NCBI GenBank assembly: GCA_963680875.1
Contig: OY804575.1
Coordinates: 108,651,005 to 108,715,004 of the forward strand
Direction: 5' to 3'
Source: Bathymodiolus brooksi
Lineage: Eukaryota > Mollusca > Bivalvia > Mytilida > Modiolidae
Length of the DNA stretch: 64,000 nucleotides
Shown: positions 1 to 26,589 of the stretch, one piece after another
How positions within the stretch are numbered: the stretch's first letter is position 1
Layout of the letters: each line of letters opens with the position of its first letter
Position numbers and translations under genes: made by a program
Notes under the pieces: model-generated
The model's database searches: none
What the model saw: the letters and a program-made list of their open reading frames with translations, nothing else
What the model was told of the DNA's origin: nothing

Positions 1-45
1 GCTGAAAGTGGCATTAAACACAATAAATCAAATCAAATCAAATCT
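1..45 (+). repeat. SINE-B 3' tail
   Basis: The first bases match the 3' end of a dispersed repeat that recurs in this window (here called SINE-B). It ends in a GTTGAAAGTGGCGTTAAAC-like motif followed by an A-rich AATC/AAAC tail. Only the tail lies inside the window. Confidence 0.6.
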
Positions 46-161
46 TACAAACTTGCCTGTTTCTTTTATATTCTCTGAGGCAATAAACATTTTTTTTAGG
101 AAAATGCCATTGAGTTATATTTTCTGTGTTAAATATGTTTATTATAACATGAACATTTCAG

Positions 162-3100
162 GAATGGGATGGTCTAGTAAGAATTTGTTTTTCAAGGAAA
201 AATAAAACAATTGGGGCTGCTTTTAGGTATGTATAGTTGATTTATCATTACATTTAAAACAGATCCATTGTGTTTTAAGATTCATGTATATACAGAATCA
301 CTCCATCACAAGTATCAATGTCAGGAAGGTGTAATATTGTATAATGAGGAGGATGTGTCCGAGTGGGACAACATGTCTATCCGCGGACTTGTTTCAGTGA
401 TCTAGCACTATAAAAATCCAACTAAGCGTGTTGGTCTAGTGCAAAGCGGACCTCATCATCATTCCATTGAAAATTAACTTGTTCTCGCCATGATATAGCT
501 GACAAATTGCTGAGTTGGCATTAAATAACAATCACTCATTTACTCACTCACTCCATTTAAGAGTAAGAGCAACACTCTTTTAAAAGTGCATTGAATGGCA
601 ATGTTCAAGAGTTTTTATTCTGGTACTATTCTGTAAAATAATAATCAAGTTTTAATTGATGGTAGTACAGTGTCTGAAATGAGGGCCAGCCTTTGGCTGG
701 TCCAAAAAAATAATTTTGGGCCAGTAAAATATTAAGAGTCACTGGTCCAAATGGCATAATGGTGACCCAAACATTTTGTGACATTTTTTTTTATGAAAAA
801 AAGACATCAGATATCAATATATAAACAGTTTTCAGATTAAATGTTTTTTTATCAATATCATTAAAATTCATTCTTTCACTAATCTCACGGGGGTTGGGGG
901 GAGGGGGCTCTTCAAGGTAATTTTGGTAGGTACAGGTGTGCAGCTGAAATTGTGAAAACATCCCAATGCATATATTGCTATCAAATGAAACCTGAATTTA
1001 CTTGTTATAACCTTTTTGACAACCTTGACGCCATTGACTAGGGTGGTCTTAAGAAACGATGCTAGTTCATCAGATGGGGACAATAAAAGGCTGTTTTGTG
1101 TAAGGGGAGATCAATGCCAATTCAACACATTGAAGTTTAGAAGTATCCTGTAGATGTAGATCACATTAAAGACATCCGGAAAAGAGTAGACTAATGCCAC
1201 TACAAGGACCGCTCTTGCACTCCCCAGAGTGAAGAGTGACATCACTTGTTTCAATCCACTATGAAGAAGTGATTTTAAAGTAAAATAACTTCTCAGTTCG
1301 GGGTAATGTCAGTTGGTTATTCATTCCAAACAAGTATTTCACTTTGTTGAAATAACAAACGGTGCTGTCATTTTCTGTTATATAAACAACTGTTAACTTT
1401 TCCTGTTATTTTTTAATTTGTAAACAAACGTTCTGGTTCCAAAAAAGAAAACCACTCCCAATTGTCATTAAAATGTAGCCGTGTACATGAACTATGAAAA
1501 GTTTAAAAGAAGTGACAGGCCAGATCATTTCCGTAGTTTGACATTACTGTCAGCGATTTTCTCTCCGTTGTTGGGGAAAAGTTTTTCAATGATTACCTAA
1601 GGATTGACACAAAAAGGTTTCCGATTTCTGTAAAATGAAAATCGTACATGTAGTGTACATTTTGCAGCAAATTAAATGAATAAATTTCCGAACCGTGGAA
1701 GATACCAGATCGCAAACATTATAAGTTGACAGAATTCTCTTTATTGTTCACAACTTTCCACTTCGTCCGTGATTTTTAACAATTTTAATAATTAAATCAT
1801 AAAGAAACAAAAAAACACGTTTCTTTTCTAATATTTAGTGAATACTTGTGTATTACATGAAAACGTGTAGGAAACGTGTATTGATTGGGACGATAGAAAT
1901 ACATAATTGGGGAGAACAGTAAATTACATTAGCTGTGTATTCATTGGCTACAAAAATGTATTTGGACCAATTGCTGTGCTCGTAACAAACTGTTTTCAAC
2001 TAGAACAGAAGAGTTATCTACCGTTGAAATTACAGTTTATGTCCGGTTTCGGTAAAACAACAATTTTTAACGGTCTTTTAGGCAATCGCCCAAACGTTTT
2101 TTGTTGGGCCAGTGACTACTTAATTTGGAGCAGCTTTTGGTCGCCCGAATAAGATATTAGTCGCATTTGGCGACTGGGCGACCGTCCATTTCAGGCACTG
2201 TAGTAGAGTCGAAAACCTATATTTTGAGTGTCTAAATCCCTGCAACTTGCCTAGATGAGGCCTGGACTTCCCATTTTCAGCTGGGACACAACAATTTTTT
2301 TAGATTTTTACAATGGTTGGACTCGCCTATATTTTTGGAAATGTCTTCTAGACTCATCAAGATAAATTGGTACAAGTATCCTGGAAAATGTTAAAAAATG
2401 CCAGCTACCTACATTGAATGTTTCTAGTCGAGTGTAAGGTTTATTCACTCAAGTTACATTCCACTTCACACAACATATTTATACCAATTTAATTCAATTG
2501 GTTAAATTTTATACAAAATGTATCTTGCTTTGTTGCTCTCTAAAAAGCTATATATTTTTTAAAATATTTAATTATAAAATGTAATACTAGGGTATATGAA
2601 AACATCTTACCAGAATGAAATTATTCATATGTAAACTTTAAGCATATTTGCTGTTTTGTCCAATGAAATGCAAAGAAACAGCAATATGCAAATTCAAATG
2701 GAATTTGTTTCTTATTTTATTACTCACTTTGCCATCACTTGGCGTCCGTCGTCTGTTAACTTTTCACATTTTAATCTTCTCTGAAACCCCTCAGCCAAAT
2801 AAACTGAAACTTGGTAGGAAACATGTATAGAAGGTCCTCTATAAAGATTGCTCATTTTGTCCCGATCCATTAACAAACATGGCCACCACAGGCAATTCTT
2901 GTTTCTGATTGGCCGATTTTTTAAATTCTTCTCCTCTGAAACCCTTTGGCCAAATGAACCGAAACTTGGTAGGAAGCATCTATGGGCGGTCCTCTCTAAA
3001 GTTTGAATATTTTGTCCCGATCCATTAACAAAAATGGCCGCCACAGGCAATTCTTGTTTTTAAAAATCTTCTCCTCTGAAACCACTTGGCCAAATTAACC

Positions 3101-5307
3101 GAAACTTGGTAGGGAGCATCTATGGAAGGTCCTCTATAAATATTTGTCATTTTGTCCCGATCCATTAACAAACATGGCTGCCATGGGCAATTCTTGTTTC
3201 TGATTGGTTGATTTCTAAAAAAAATCTTCTCTGTTAAAAGAAGGATAACTCTTGTCTAAACTGTTAAAAGAAAGATAAACTCTTGTCATTATCTCCCTTA
3301 GAAATTAACTAATGCTGATATAGTGTAACATGTTTATTCTATACATTACAAGTAGGTATTCACATTTTAATATTCTCTTTAGCAAACCTTGCCAAAGGCA
3401 ATATGAGCTTTTGCCATCACTTGGTGTCCGTTGTCCGTCATCCGTTTACTTTTCACATTTTAATTTTCTCCTCTGAAAACCCTCAGCCAAATGAATTGAA
3501 ACTTGGTAGGAAGCATCTATGGAAGGTCCTCTCTAAATAGTGCACATTTTGTTATGATCCATTACGGCATTAGCAAACATGGCCACCACAGGCAATTCTT
3601 GTTTCTGATTGGCCGATTTTTAAAAATCTTCTCTGAAACCGCTTGGCCAAATGAACAGAAACTTGGTAGGAAGCATCTATGGAATGTCCTCTATGAAGAT
3701 TGCTCATTTCGTCCTGATCATTAACAAACATGGCTACCACCGAAACTTGGTAGGAAGCATCTATGGAATGTTCTCTATGAAGATTGCTCATTTCGTCCTG
3801 ATCGGTTAGCAAACATGACCACCACATGCTATTCTTGTTTCTGATTGGTCGATTTCTAAAAAATCTTCCTTTGAAACTGCTTAGCCATATGAACCGAAAC
3901 TTGGTAGGAAGCATCTACATGTATGGAAGGTTCTGTATTAAGTTTCATCAAAGCAGAATGAAAGGTGAGCGACACTGAGCCGCTAGTATTATTTTAAGAT
4001 TGATGTTTATTTTTTATCTATATTGCAGGTACACAAAAATATTGGAATTATTGGAAAAAAATTATAAAACAAGATGTTCATTAAAATCAATTGTAAGTAC
4101 ATGTATCTACAGTATCTTAGAAATTATGTTGTTCTTGTTTTTAGGGGGGGGTCTATGATGTTTAACACCACTTTCAACAATATTTCAGTTATATCGTGGT
4201 GGTCGGTTTTATTGGTAGAGGAAACTGGAGTACCCGGAGAAAACCACCGACCTGTCGCAAGTCGCTGACATATACAGTCAAACCTTGATATCTAGAAAAC
4301 ATGGACAAGTTATTTTGTTGGGTAATAGAGAATTTGGTCCATTCATAGTACAGTCAAACCTGTATTAAGAGGTCACCTATGGGACAAAGAAAAAGTGGCC
4401 TAATAAGAAAGGTGACCTGTTAAAAGAGGTTCGATTCTTATGACAGGACAAGAAAAAGGTGACCTTTTAAGACAGGTGACTGCTTAATAGAGGTGACTGC
4501 ATGGGCAGGTTTGACTGTAATTGTTATTCATGTAATATGAAAAATTTGCTATTTTGAACAAAAATAGATGGTCTCCTCAACTTCAAAATACCATCACCCA
4601 ATTGCAAACAAAAATATTTTGGCAATGTCTTAATTAGAAACACAAGGTATATCTGTATGTAATTCAATAATGTTCTATATTACAGCCAGTACCAACAGAT
4701 TTTAACGTTAAGACAAAAGTAGAAGAACTTTTAGTGAAAAACGAATTTGCTAAAAAGCGTTCTAGAACCATGGATATTGATGATTTTCTTGGGTAAGTTT
4801 ATATTAGATGAATTCTTTACTCTTATTTATGTATTATATGACAAATGTTGCTCTGAATTTTTTTTTATTATAGATGTTCAAAAAAATAATAGTATTTTTA
4901 TGTCACATGTGTAGTTGAGCAGACATACAGTGATAGGTCAAAAGTATTTCAGCACTAATATATTTCCCTATATATTTTATATACGTAAGACCATGATTTT
5001 TAAAACAAATTCTTGTCTGTAATTTCTTATTTCATTTTCATGAAATTTTCAGCATTAAAAAAACCCAGAAATAAATATTGTTTCTTTTTCTTCTAATATA
5101 TACATGTAACTTTATTTCTAATTTTCCTTAAAACATAATTTAATCTCAAGGTTTAATTTTTTTTTCCACCAAAATCTTTCTAAATAATCGTGAGGTGGAT
5201 CAATTGACTAGATAAAAATGTACAAATTAAATTTATTGGTCACAAATTATTTTTCTTTTTTCAGGTTGTTGAATTGTTTTAACACCGAGGGATTTCATTT
5301 TACCTGA
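162..5307 (+). CDS. DIMT1: DIMT1, last four coding exons (18S rRNA dimethyladenosine transferase)
   Basis: This is the 3' end of the KsgA/Dim1 methyltransferase gene, which dimethylates two adjacent adenosines near the 3' end of 18S rRNA in the nucleus. Exons are 162-226, 4029-4092, 4686-4792 and 5265-5307. Each is bounded by AG acceptors and GT donors, and the phases join cleanly (65, 64, 107 and 43 nt). The first exon reads [16 protein letters not shown], matching the conserved EWDGL..I.FSRKNKT segment of eukaryotic DIMT1. The third holds [11 protein letters not shown] and the last ends in FNTEGFHFT then TGA, like the ...MDIDDF...FN.EGIHF C-terminus of the animal protein. The catalytic domain lies upstream of the window. 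Introns hold SINEs, an hAT-like element and repeat-C copies. No clear AATAAA follows the stop; ATTAAA-like motifs occur near 5535-5575. Confidence 0.93.
340..545 (+). repeat. SINE-A, 5'-truncated copy
   Basis: This copy has the body and 3' end of the tRNA-derived SINE family seen full length at 18638-18986. It shares the block reading GTTGGTCTAGTGCAAAGCGG, the GATATAGCTGA motif and the terminal ACAATCACTCA. The tRNA-like head is missing. Confidence 0.75.
668..2200. mobile_element. Non-autonomous hAT-like element with TAGTA duplications
   Basis: The left end CAGTGTCTGAAATG and the right end CATTTCAGGCACTG form terminal inverted repeats. They are flanked on both sides by TAGTA (663-667 and 2201-2205), a plausible 5-bp target duplication. 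The interior has no transposase that I recognise. Word-like GGGCCAGT/GGCGACTGGGCG motifs lie just inside the ends. CAGTG-type termini suggest hAT, but most hAT families make 8-bp duplications, so the superfamily is tentative. It sits in a DIMT1 intron. Confidence 0.6.
2725..3235 (+). repeat. Repeat-C tandem units (CACTTGGCGTCCGTCGTC family)
   Basis: Two to three imperfect units carry the same series of phrases: a CACTTGGCGTCCGTCGTC head, GAAACTTGGTAGGAA, a GGTCCTCTA block, AAACATGGCC and CAGGCAATTCTTGTTTCTGA. The same family recurs at 3370-3995, 14085-15170 and 60170-60410, and is related in layout to the array at 48447-52805. Short open frames here are by-products of the repeat. Confidence 0.8.
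3370..3995 (+). repeat. Repeat-C, second block
   Basis: About three diverged units of the same family as at 2725-3235. The block is introduced by a hairpin-like AGCAAACCTTGCCAAAGGCA segment and closes in AAAGGTGAGCGACACTGAGC. It lies in the same DIMT1 intron, just before the exon at 4029. Confidence 0.8.
4145..4275 (-). repeat. SINE-B, truncated copy
   Basis: The 3' half of SINE-B lies in reverse. On + it reads TTTAACACCACTTTCAACAA, then TTATATCGTGGTGGTCGG and the GGAGAAAACCACCGACCTG segment. The tRNA-like head is absent. Confidence 0.8.
4351..4517. mobile_element. TA-flanked MITE (CAGTCAAACCTG ends)
   Basis: A 167-bp element with inverted ends CAGTCAAACCTG and CAGGTTTGACTG, each bordered by TA. 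The interior has repeated AGGTGACC-type phrases. The layout fits a Tc1/mariner- or pogo-type MITE. A diverged relative is at 25016-25210. It sits in a DIMT1 intron. Confidence 0.7.
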
Positions 5308-6589
5308 AGCAGACATTTACATAAATAAGAAACCTGTGATATTATACCAGACACATGTATTAATCCACATCGTGGATTGAGGTTAAGGAGAAGTGGATTG
5401 TTGTGAATTCATGTTCTTATATCATCAGCTACCAATATGATGGGAATTTCACTTAGTTAAACTTTCCATGGATAATCTTGATCTTGGATAAATGGGGGAA
5501 GAAAAGATTGGAGTGATCGTGGATACATGTACTCATTAAATGTCCTTGAGATGTAGTCAATTATAACCTCATTAAACATTAAAGAATTTCATTTATGTAT
5601 TAATCACAGTGAATATTTGAGTTATTGTGTATTTGTAAAATCATGAAAATTATAGAACTGACATAATTAACGTTCCCTCTAATCAGCAGATTTTTTTTTA
5701 ATTGCTTAACATCCAGCATGCAGTATTTTAGCTTTATTTCAGGACGAGAACAAGTTCAACATTATCTAAAAACTATATAGAAATGAGGGAAGGGATGGGT
5801 CAACCGGGTCAAAGATTTGACAGTCACTGAAAAAGTAGGGACGAAAGACCAAAAAAAATGTAGTCTTTAGTAGCAGCTATAATGTAACTACTCTTTTTCG
5901 AAATTGACAAAAGATGTATTTAGTGTGCAGGGAGCATGGTACTCTTCAAACATGTTACCTACTATGGTCCACGGTCATGCTTTCCATATTATAACCTGAC
6001 AACCCCTATCCACCACCCAGGGACGCACTGAGTAGCTCTGTGGGTTAGAATCCTCCAAACCTTCACCAGTACCCAGTCTTTTTTTTTATAAACAAAATAT
6101 TTGGGGAAAAAATGTACCCAGTCTTTATTTTTAAAACAAAATATTTTGAAAAAAATGTGTCTAACTTGGTACAAATGGCTAGAAAATGAGTATATTTGAA
6201 CACTGTATGAGGGGTTTCATTTTTCCCATCAGTGAGCACATATTTAGTTTGTGAATAGAAGGTGCATATGGTTGCACTAATTTAAAAATAAGGTCAAATT
6301 GATATACATTTTATTCTTCAGACTTCAATTGAGAATACATGTAGTATCTACATATACAACCATTGATAATCATTTATGAGTACAAATCTAAAATAGTATC
6401 ACTATTATTACCTAGTTTATTCTTTAGAAATTATGGTTAAGTTTAATGTTAATTTGTATGTCAACATAGCTTGTTATGCTGGAATCATTAATACAATTAA
6501 AAAATTATAAAAAAATTTGGATTATTTATTTCAAACATGTACCGGTAGTCTTGCTATACATACATGTGTACCACTAAACATTATCAAGT

Positions 6590-6792
6590 AACGAGTTGTG
6601 AGTTTGAATACAGCTCATGGCGGGTTGTACTTGATACAACATTATGTGATAAAGTTTGTCTATGTCAGGCTTGTGACAGGACGATGGTGTTCTCTGGTAC
6701 TCCAACAATAAAACTGACAACCGCAATATAACTGAAATACTGTTGAAAAGTGGCGTTAAACTACCATACGATCCCGACCACGACGGCCCCTG
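6590..6792 (+). repeat. SINE-B copy with reversed head fragment
   Basis: The body and 3' end lie on + (GTTGTGAGTTTGAATAC, ATATAACTGAAATACTGTTG, GTGGCGTTAAAC). They are followed directly by a short piece of the SINE-B head in reverse (TACCATACGATCCCGACCAC). This looks like a rearranged or fused pair of copies. Confidence 0.7.
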
Positions 6793-7084
6793 TATTCTCT
6801 TATATCATTTCCTCATCTTTTTGGAATAAAATACATATGTAATATCAGTCAAGATTATGACTGTATATATCAACAGTTTTAAAAATACTGCTTAAATATC
6901 ATAATTCTGTTAGAGAAAAGTCTCTTCTCCCTTTTTTTATTTTTTGGGGGTATATTCCAATAGAATTTTGGTGACCTTATGATGCTAAAAAATTATGTCA
7001 TAACACAAGCAGGATAATTAAATAATTATTAAAGAATGCACTTTTTCTTGCTTATTGACATCACACAATCTTTAAAATTATTGA

Positions 7085-7345
7085 TTGTTTGTTTGATGGT
7101 GTTTAACGCCACTTTCAACAATATTTCAGTTATATCGTGGTGGTCAGTTTTATTGGTTGAGGAAACTCGAGGACCCGGAGAAAACCACCGACATGTCTCA
7201 AGTCACTGACAAACTTTATCATATAATGTTATACACCTCGCCCTGATCGAGATTCAAACTCACAACATTGGTGGTGATAGGCACTGATTGCATAGGTAGT
7301 TGTAAATCCAAGTACCATACGACGACGGCCCCTCCTTTTCTCATT
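7085..7345 (-). repeat. SINE-B, near full-length copy
   Basis: Read on -, it starts GGGGCCGTCGTCGTATGG and continues through a tRNA-like segment with GTGAGTTTGAATCTCG, where GTTTGAATC resembles a pol III B box. It ends in TGAAAGTGGCGTTAAACACC. This is the best reference copy for the family in the window, about 255 bp. Confidence 0.75.
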
Positions 7346-7414
7346 GACATCAAACAATCTTTAATATTAAAAGTCATGTACATTATAAAACTTTAATAAT
7401 ACAAAAATGTAATG

Positions 7415-21525
<14,111 letters not shown>

Positions 21526-22685
21526 CTGTAAAGAAAATAGCATTACACATGTTAATACATCTGATAACAATTATCACAATGAAACCATCATGGCTGTTAT
21601 CGTGATAAAGTGTGTCAGTGACTTGTGACATGTCAGTGGTTTTCTCCTGGTCCTTCGGTTTCCTCCACCAATAAAACTGATCGCCACGATATAACTGAAA
21701 TATTGTTGAAAGTGGCATTAAACACCATCAAACAAACAAACACAATGAAACTGTCATTGACAATACATTCCTGTCTGTAAATGTTATTTTTCTCTTCTCA
21801 GCAGCCTATGCATTATTAATGATTAAAATTTTGGGTTCAGAAAACTTAGCGAAACTGCAACGTCCCAAGCTAGGTCGGATCAACCGAAGGTAACTGTGCA
21901 TGCTCTATCAATTATGCTAAAGGAGACCTCCACTAGATCAACTAGCAGAGGGTATTTAAATCTATGATACTTGAATGGCCAGGCTATTAAACTAATTTCA
22001 TTATAAAACTCTCCCAAAATATTTGCTTCCGTAGTTTTATATATATAATGAACACCACATACAACTACAAAGGCTAGTGTAATAAAAGACAGACACTAAC
22101 ACTATATTACTGGAACTCCATTGGTTAATGGGAAGAAAAATAGTGTCAGTGGAGGATGCGACAGAAAAAAAAGCTTCCAATTCAAAAACCAGCAAAAATG
22201 TAAACAGTTCATCTTATATTTGTTTGTACCGGTATTAACGTTTTCGTATTAAAATCGAGATATCTTTCTCTGTCTGGATTAATTGGAAATAAGATAAAAT
22301 AGATAAATGTTCTAGTTACCAATAAAATGGTGAAAGGCACCCAATAACAGAATAAGGACAGTCATATGATACACCAACACAAATTGGTTGTACCACCACA
22401 ATAGAATTAATATTGAAAGCATTTAGTACCTGTGACAATAGTGACTGGCATCTATCGATTTAAAGTACATATGGTTGGTACATGTGATGAACCCCTGTAT
22501 TGAAATATTAGCGAATAATCGATTATCAATGAAAAAAATTCACACATTTACTTGTCTGATTTTCTTTACTTCTTAGTTCTTAGTTCTGTGTTGCTATTAT
22601 GATGTCTGCATAAAAATGGTGATCGGTTTGTCTTTACATCCAGTTGTTTGTAGGAGGGTTCATGTCTAATTTACATTATTTTGGT
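21526..22685. other. Upstream flank of TTC4
   Basis: AT-rich sequence upstream of the TTC4 start-codon exon. It presumably holds the first TTC4 intron and a non-coding first exon, which I cannot place. It contains a SINE-B copy (21598-21742) and otherwise nothing I recognise. Confidence 0.5.
21598..21742 (+). repeat. SINE-B, 5'-truncated copy
   Basis: The 3' part of SINE-B: GTCAGTGGTTTTCTCCTGG, CGATATAACTGAAATATTG and GTGGCATTAAACACCATC, followed by an AAACAAAC tail. It lies immediately upstream of the TTC4 start-codon exon. Confidence 0.85.
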
Positions 22686-22689
22686 ACCA

Positions 22690-23282
22690 GGTCAAATTGC
22701 CCCACTGCAAAATCGCCCCCACTTCAAAATCAGAAGAATTACACTGCATATTGAAACACATTTTGAACAAATATTTGCAATTACAAATAACATCATTCAC
22801 AAATGACATTTCAAACAATATTATACATTAAAATATTAAACACTGTTGCAGTCATTGGATGTAGCTAGCGCAATCACTGGAGACAATTACCCCTTTGGTA
22901 TCTTCAAACTCTTCTTACGAGCGGCCAATATTTCAATTAAAACACCACCAAGATACACAAAATATGATTAAGTTGGAAAGATATTATGCATTAAAATCAT
23001 CAAACTGATTTACAAACAACAATGTATCATGTAAAAGTATTGAATTAAAGTTTAACTACCTTATAAAACAATTAAAGGTCGGATCTCTCATACTTTTTTA
23101 ATGAAAACTTATATGAAACATAGAGGGAAAAATCATTGTAAATAACTCCATTTTCTAATCAAATTAATTTCTTCATTTCATTAATTAATGGGGGCATTTT
23201 TGTCTGTGATTAATGTCGGGGTGATTTTGTATGGGGGCGATTTTGTTAAATGTGGGGGTGATATTGACAGGGGCAATTTGAC
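22690..23282. mobile_element. Inverted-repeat element with AAATTGCCCC / GGGGCAATTT ends
   Basis: The left end GGTCAAATTGCCCC and the right end GGGGCAATTTGACTT are inverted. Further CCCCC/GGGGG-GCGATTTTG motifs are clustered inside both ends. The interior is AT-rich without coding sequence. I could not define a target duplication. Similar GGCCCC-AAATC clusters occur at 42010-42080. Confidence 0.6.
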
Positions 23283-23336
23283 TTGAATTGCATTACTTGT
23301 GTTTGTTTGTGTATAGTACTGGTAGTCCTTACAAGT

Positions 23337-24245
23337 TGTTTCGGCCTTATGACAGATTCGGCCATAGTTGATTCGGCCTTAGTTGATGCGGCCTTACGCA
23401 AATCCGGCCTTATATAAAATTGATGTTCCAGCCTTATCATATATTTATGCGGCCTATGGCAAATCCGGCCTTATATCAAATGGAAAAGAATAATTAAAAA
23501 ATAAAAGTTCTATTTAAATTTAAAATATTATTTAAATATTCATGGATATGATGAATAAAATATTGGAACTTGTAGTGTTTTCACAAGATTTACTCGTAAC
23601 TCAATATGAAAAGCCATAATAAATCGTTATTATTTTAACAATTTTTTAATTAGTAATTTTTGGTAATAATGACGGAAATCATTTCCATTGAAGTTGATGA
23701 TTAGAAAAACAATTCAGGTTGATATACCAAGCTGTCAACAAGCGAAATTCCTTAGATGTTCTCTTGCAATTAATTATCATTTGTTTAATAGTTGTATAAT
23801 TGCACTGGCAGTATGATTATAAGGGTTAACAAAAAGTAAAAGGAAGCCATACTATAAATTACTCAAAAAGTACTCCAATTCTTTTGATGAAACCGCACTA
23901 ATATATGCACATTTTGGTGATGGTCCTACCATTTTCAAAACTATCAACTATGTCGTTTCCTTGTATTGTGTGTGAGCAGAACGTCCGTCCAAAGCAGCAT
24001 GCTTTAGAGTGTGACAGTTGTTTCCAGTGGCAACACAGACTATGTAATTGTAGGACCATCACTTAATTATTTACTCAAATCATCACAATGTGTCGTTTTA
24101 TTGTATATATCATATATATCCATAGATACACATCATTCTTAACTGAGGCCGCATTAATTAACCAAGGCCGTATCAACTAAGGCCGCATTTGTTTAAGGCC
24201 GGATTTGCATAAGGCCGAATAGTTTTCAGGCCGAATCAACTCGAA
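23337..24245. mobile_element. Deletion-derivative element with clustered AAGGCCG ends
   Basis: Both ends carry five or more TTCGGCCTTA/AAGGCCG words in opposite orientation, for example CAAATCCGGCCTTATA on the left and TAAGGCCGGATTTGCATAAG on the right. The AT-rich interior retains one short zinc-finger exon (23950-24066) of the kind that starts mollusc MULE-type transposases. This looks like a non-autonomous derivative. Boundaries are approximate. Confidence 0.6.
23950..24066 (+). pseudogene. Zinc-finger first-exon remnant of a MULE-type transposon
   Basis: A 38-residue frame with CIVC, then CDSCFQWQHRLC, i.e. CxxC...CxxCxxWxHxxC, the spacing of a PHD-like zinc finger. In related animal elements such a finger is the N-terminus and the rest of the transposase follows. 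Here a stop comes soon after and no transposase core is present in the element. Confidence 0.55.
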
Positions 24246-25534
24246 AGCCTGGTAGTGTCCAACACATATTGCATTGTGGTTTTTTTTGTCTTCATTTTGT
24301 GTACCCAATTTTGCCAGTTTCTCTGAATTGTCCATTCTTGATAAATGTTTACCACTTCGGATTTCTCTATGTATGACTCTAATTTGTGATGTTACGATAT
24401 TATTCCATACTAACACGTATTTAGAAGAAAGTGTGGGAACAACCAAAAATTCAACGTACGAGGACTAGCGCGTACGAGCACAGGACCAGGTCCAGGGCCC
24501 GAGCAGGGGCTTGATTTGTTTTATCCCTCCACTGAGAGTTCAGTCGAGGGATAGAAACAATTGTTAACAACCCCCTGTGGTACGAGCACTCTTTAAACTA
24601 TCAATCAAAGAATTACCTCAATCAAAATGGTATGACAAAGTAGTTGTATTTTTGTGTCAAAACATGTGGACGTTTTTCATTAACAGGAAGTGCATTGATT
24701 ATATTAAATTCCTGAACAATACCGGAATATGAGAATCTCCGGGTAAGCTCTCCAAACAACACGATGATTTTTCCAGGAAATCAAATTTTTATCACTAACA
24801 TTTTTTTTCCCATATGGATACGACTTGGTTTTTTTTCTTTTTATTGTTTACTGTAGTTTTAGAAATCAGCGTAAAAGGTTAAAAATGAAAAACATAGAAA
24901 GAAAGAATCAATCATTAACGATAAAATATTGATTTTCGGAAATCGAAGATGTGACATAGTTTTTCCCCATGTGAGGTTACAACATAAAGAGTAGAATTTA
25001 CATGTGATAAATATGCAGTCATACCTGTATATAACGGCCATCCAAGGAACCCGAAAATATGGCCTTAATGAGCAGTTGTCCTTTATATACAGATAACTAT
25101 TATATACACTATTCACGAATGGGGAAAATGAGACTGCCTATCACTGTCTATTTGGCCTTTATAGACAGTGATTTGTAATATAGAGGTGTCTTTTAAGGCA
25201 GGTTTGACTGTATTTGTACAAATAAAATCCGTGCCATTCGCAATTAAAGTTGTGACTTCATTTACTGCCTGTAACTAGGGGTATTGGATCCACTTTTATT
25301 TGTCAGCGATTTGCGGTAGTTACTCCGGTTTACCTACACTGATGTTCCAAACCAATAGTTGGAACCAATTAAATTGAGTAAATATTGAAGAAAAAAAACA
25401 TATTACATGTGTATGCAGTAACTATATTCTAGAAGAACCTCTTTATCAATGTAAATTAAACAATACTACAATAACTAGAGAGCTGTGCGGATTACATGTT
25501 TTTCACATCACTCCAACAATATTTCAATTGTATT
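24246..25534. other. AT-rich intergenic stretch
   Basis: No supported gene. It contains one MITE (25016-25210). A palindrome-like TCCCTCCACTGAGAGTTCAG segment with its inverted echo CTGAACTCTC... was looked at near 24520-24555 and not resolved further. Confidence 0.5.
25016..25210. mobile_element. Diverged MITE related to 4351-4517
   Basis: The ends CAGTCATACCTGTATA and GGCAGGTTTGACTG are inverted and similar to the MITE at 4351-4517. The interior has a second short inverted pair, CACTGTCTAT..GCC / GGCC..ATAGACAGTG. Confidence 0.6.
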
Positions 25535-25785
25535 GTCGTGGCCGTGATCGCATTGTAGTTAGATTTACAAATACCTATGCAAGCAGTGCCCATCACCACT
25601 GATGTTGTGAGTTCGAATCTCGACCACTGCGAGGTGTACAACATTATGTGGATGTCAATGACTTGCGACAGGTCGGTGGTTTTCTCCCGGTCCCCCGGTT
25701 TCCTCCTACAATAAACTGACCGCAACGATATAACTGAAATATTGTTGAAAGTGGCGTTAAACACCATCAAACAAACAAGTTATAT
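25535..25785 (+). repeat. SINE-B, near full-length copy
   Basis: The head GGCCGTGATCGCATTGTAG and the B-box-like GAGTTCGAATCTCG are followed by GGTCGGTGGTTTTCTCCCGG, CGATATAACTGAAATATTG and GTGGCGTTAAACACCATC plus AAACAAAC. Confidence 0.85.
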
Positions 25786-26378
25786 CATGGTGGCCAGTTT
25801 AACGCGACGCTACTGTTATATCGAGTACACATCCCCAGTGGCGTAGGAAGGAGTTAATAAAAGGGCACACACGGGGGTTTGGAATTTTGCTCCAAGATAT
25901 ATGGGTACCAGGGTTTCGCCCAGAGAGAAATTTGGAATATTTGATAAATAGAAAGCAGGAAAATCTATTTAAAACTACTTTTGATACCCTTTAATCATGT
26001 TAATAATGGAATAGATGTTTACGTACACATGTCACAAGTCAAAAGCATTTGTCTGTGTTTTATTAAACTTGTCTACGACTGTATCAAATGAAAGCTGAAT
26101 GTTTCTATGTATATGCCAGTACCAATGCCAAAGGTGAGTCTGTCCTGTCCCATTATGGAGAGTAAATATGTCTTTACACGTTTCAAAACGCTGAAAGATC
26201 TGCATTGTAAGCAACATTTTCAAAATTTGCAGATCTGTCCTATTAGCATCATAAATATGCGATTCGTCCTCATGTTTTAGTTTGCTTAAATTGACCGGTA
26301 TCAATAATTGTGCCAGAAATCAATCTTCGTTTTTCACCAAAAATCCCCATAATCGTTTAACCAGTGATCTAGAAACTG

Positions 26379-26589
26379 GTAATACAGTGTAATCCGCCAG
26401 TAATACAGTGTAATCCGCCGGTAATACAGTGTAATCCGCCAGTAATACAGTGTAATCCGCCAGTAATACAGTGTAATCCGCCAGTAATACAGTGTAATCC
26501 GCCGGTAATACAGTGTAATCCGCCAGTAATACAGTGTAATCCGCCGGTAATACAGTGTAATCCGCCGGTAATACAGTGTAATCCGCCAG
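26379..26589. repeat. 21-bp minisatellite, about 10 copies
   Basis: The unit is GTAATACAGTGTAATCCGCC plus A or G, repeated without spacers. Copies differ mainly at the last base. It lies inside the hAT-like element next to its transposase remnant. The open frames through it are period artefacts, since 21 is a multiple of 3. Confidence 0.95.

Larger units (their letters stand above)
5308..7414. other. DIMT1-TTC4 tail-to-tail intergenic region
   Basis: About 2.1 kb of AT-rich sequence separates the stop codons of two convergent genes. It holds two SINE-B copies (listed separately) and otherwise no gene I can support. Short open frames near 5989-6174 have no recognisable content. Confidence 0.7.
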
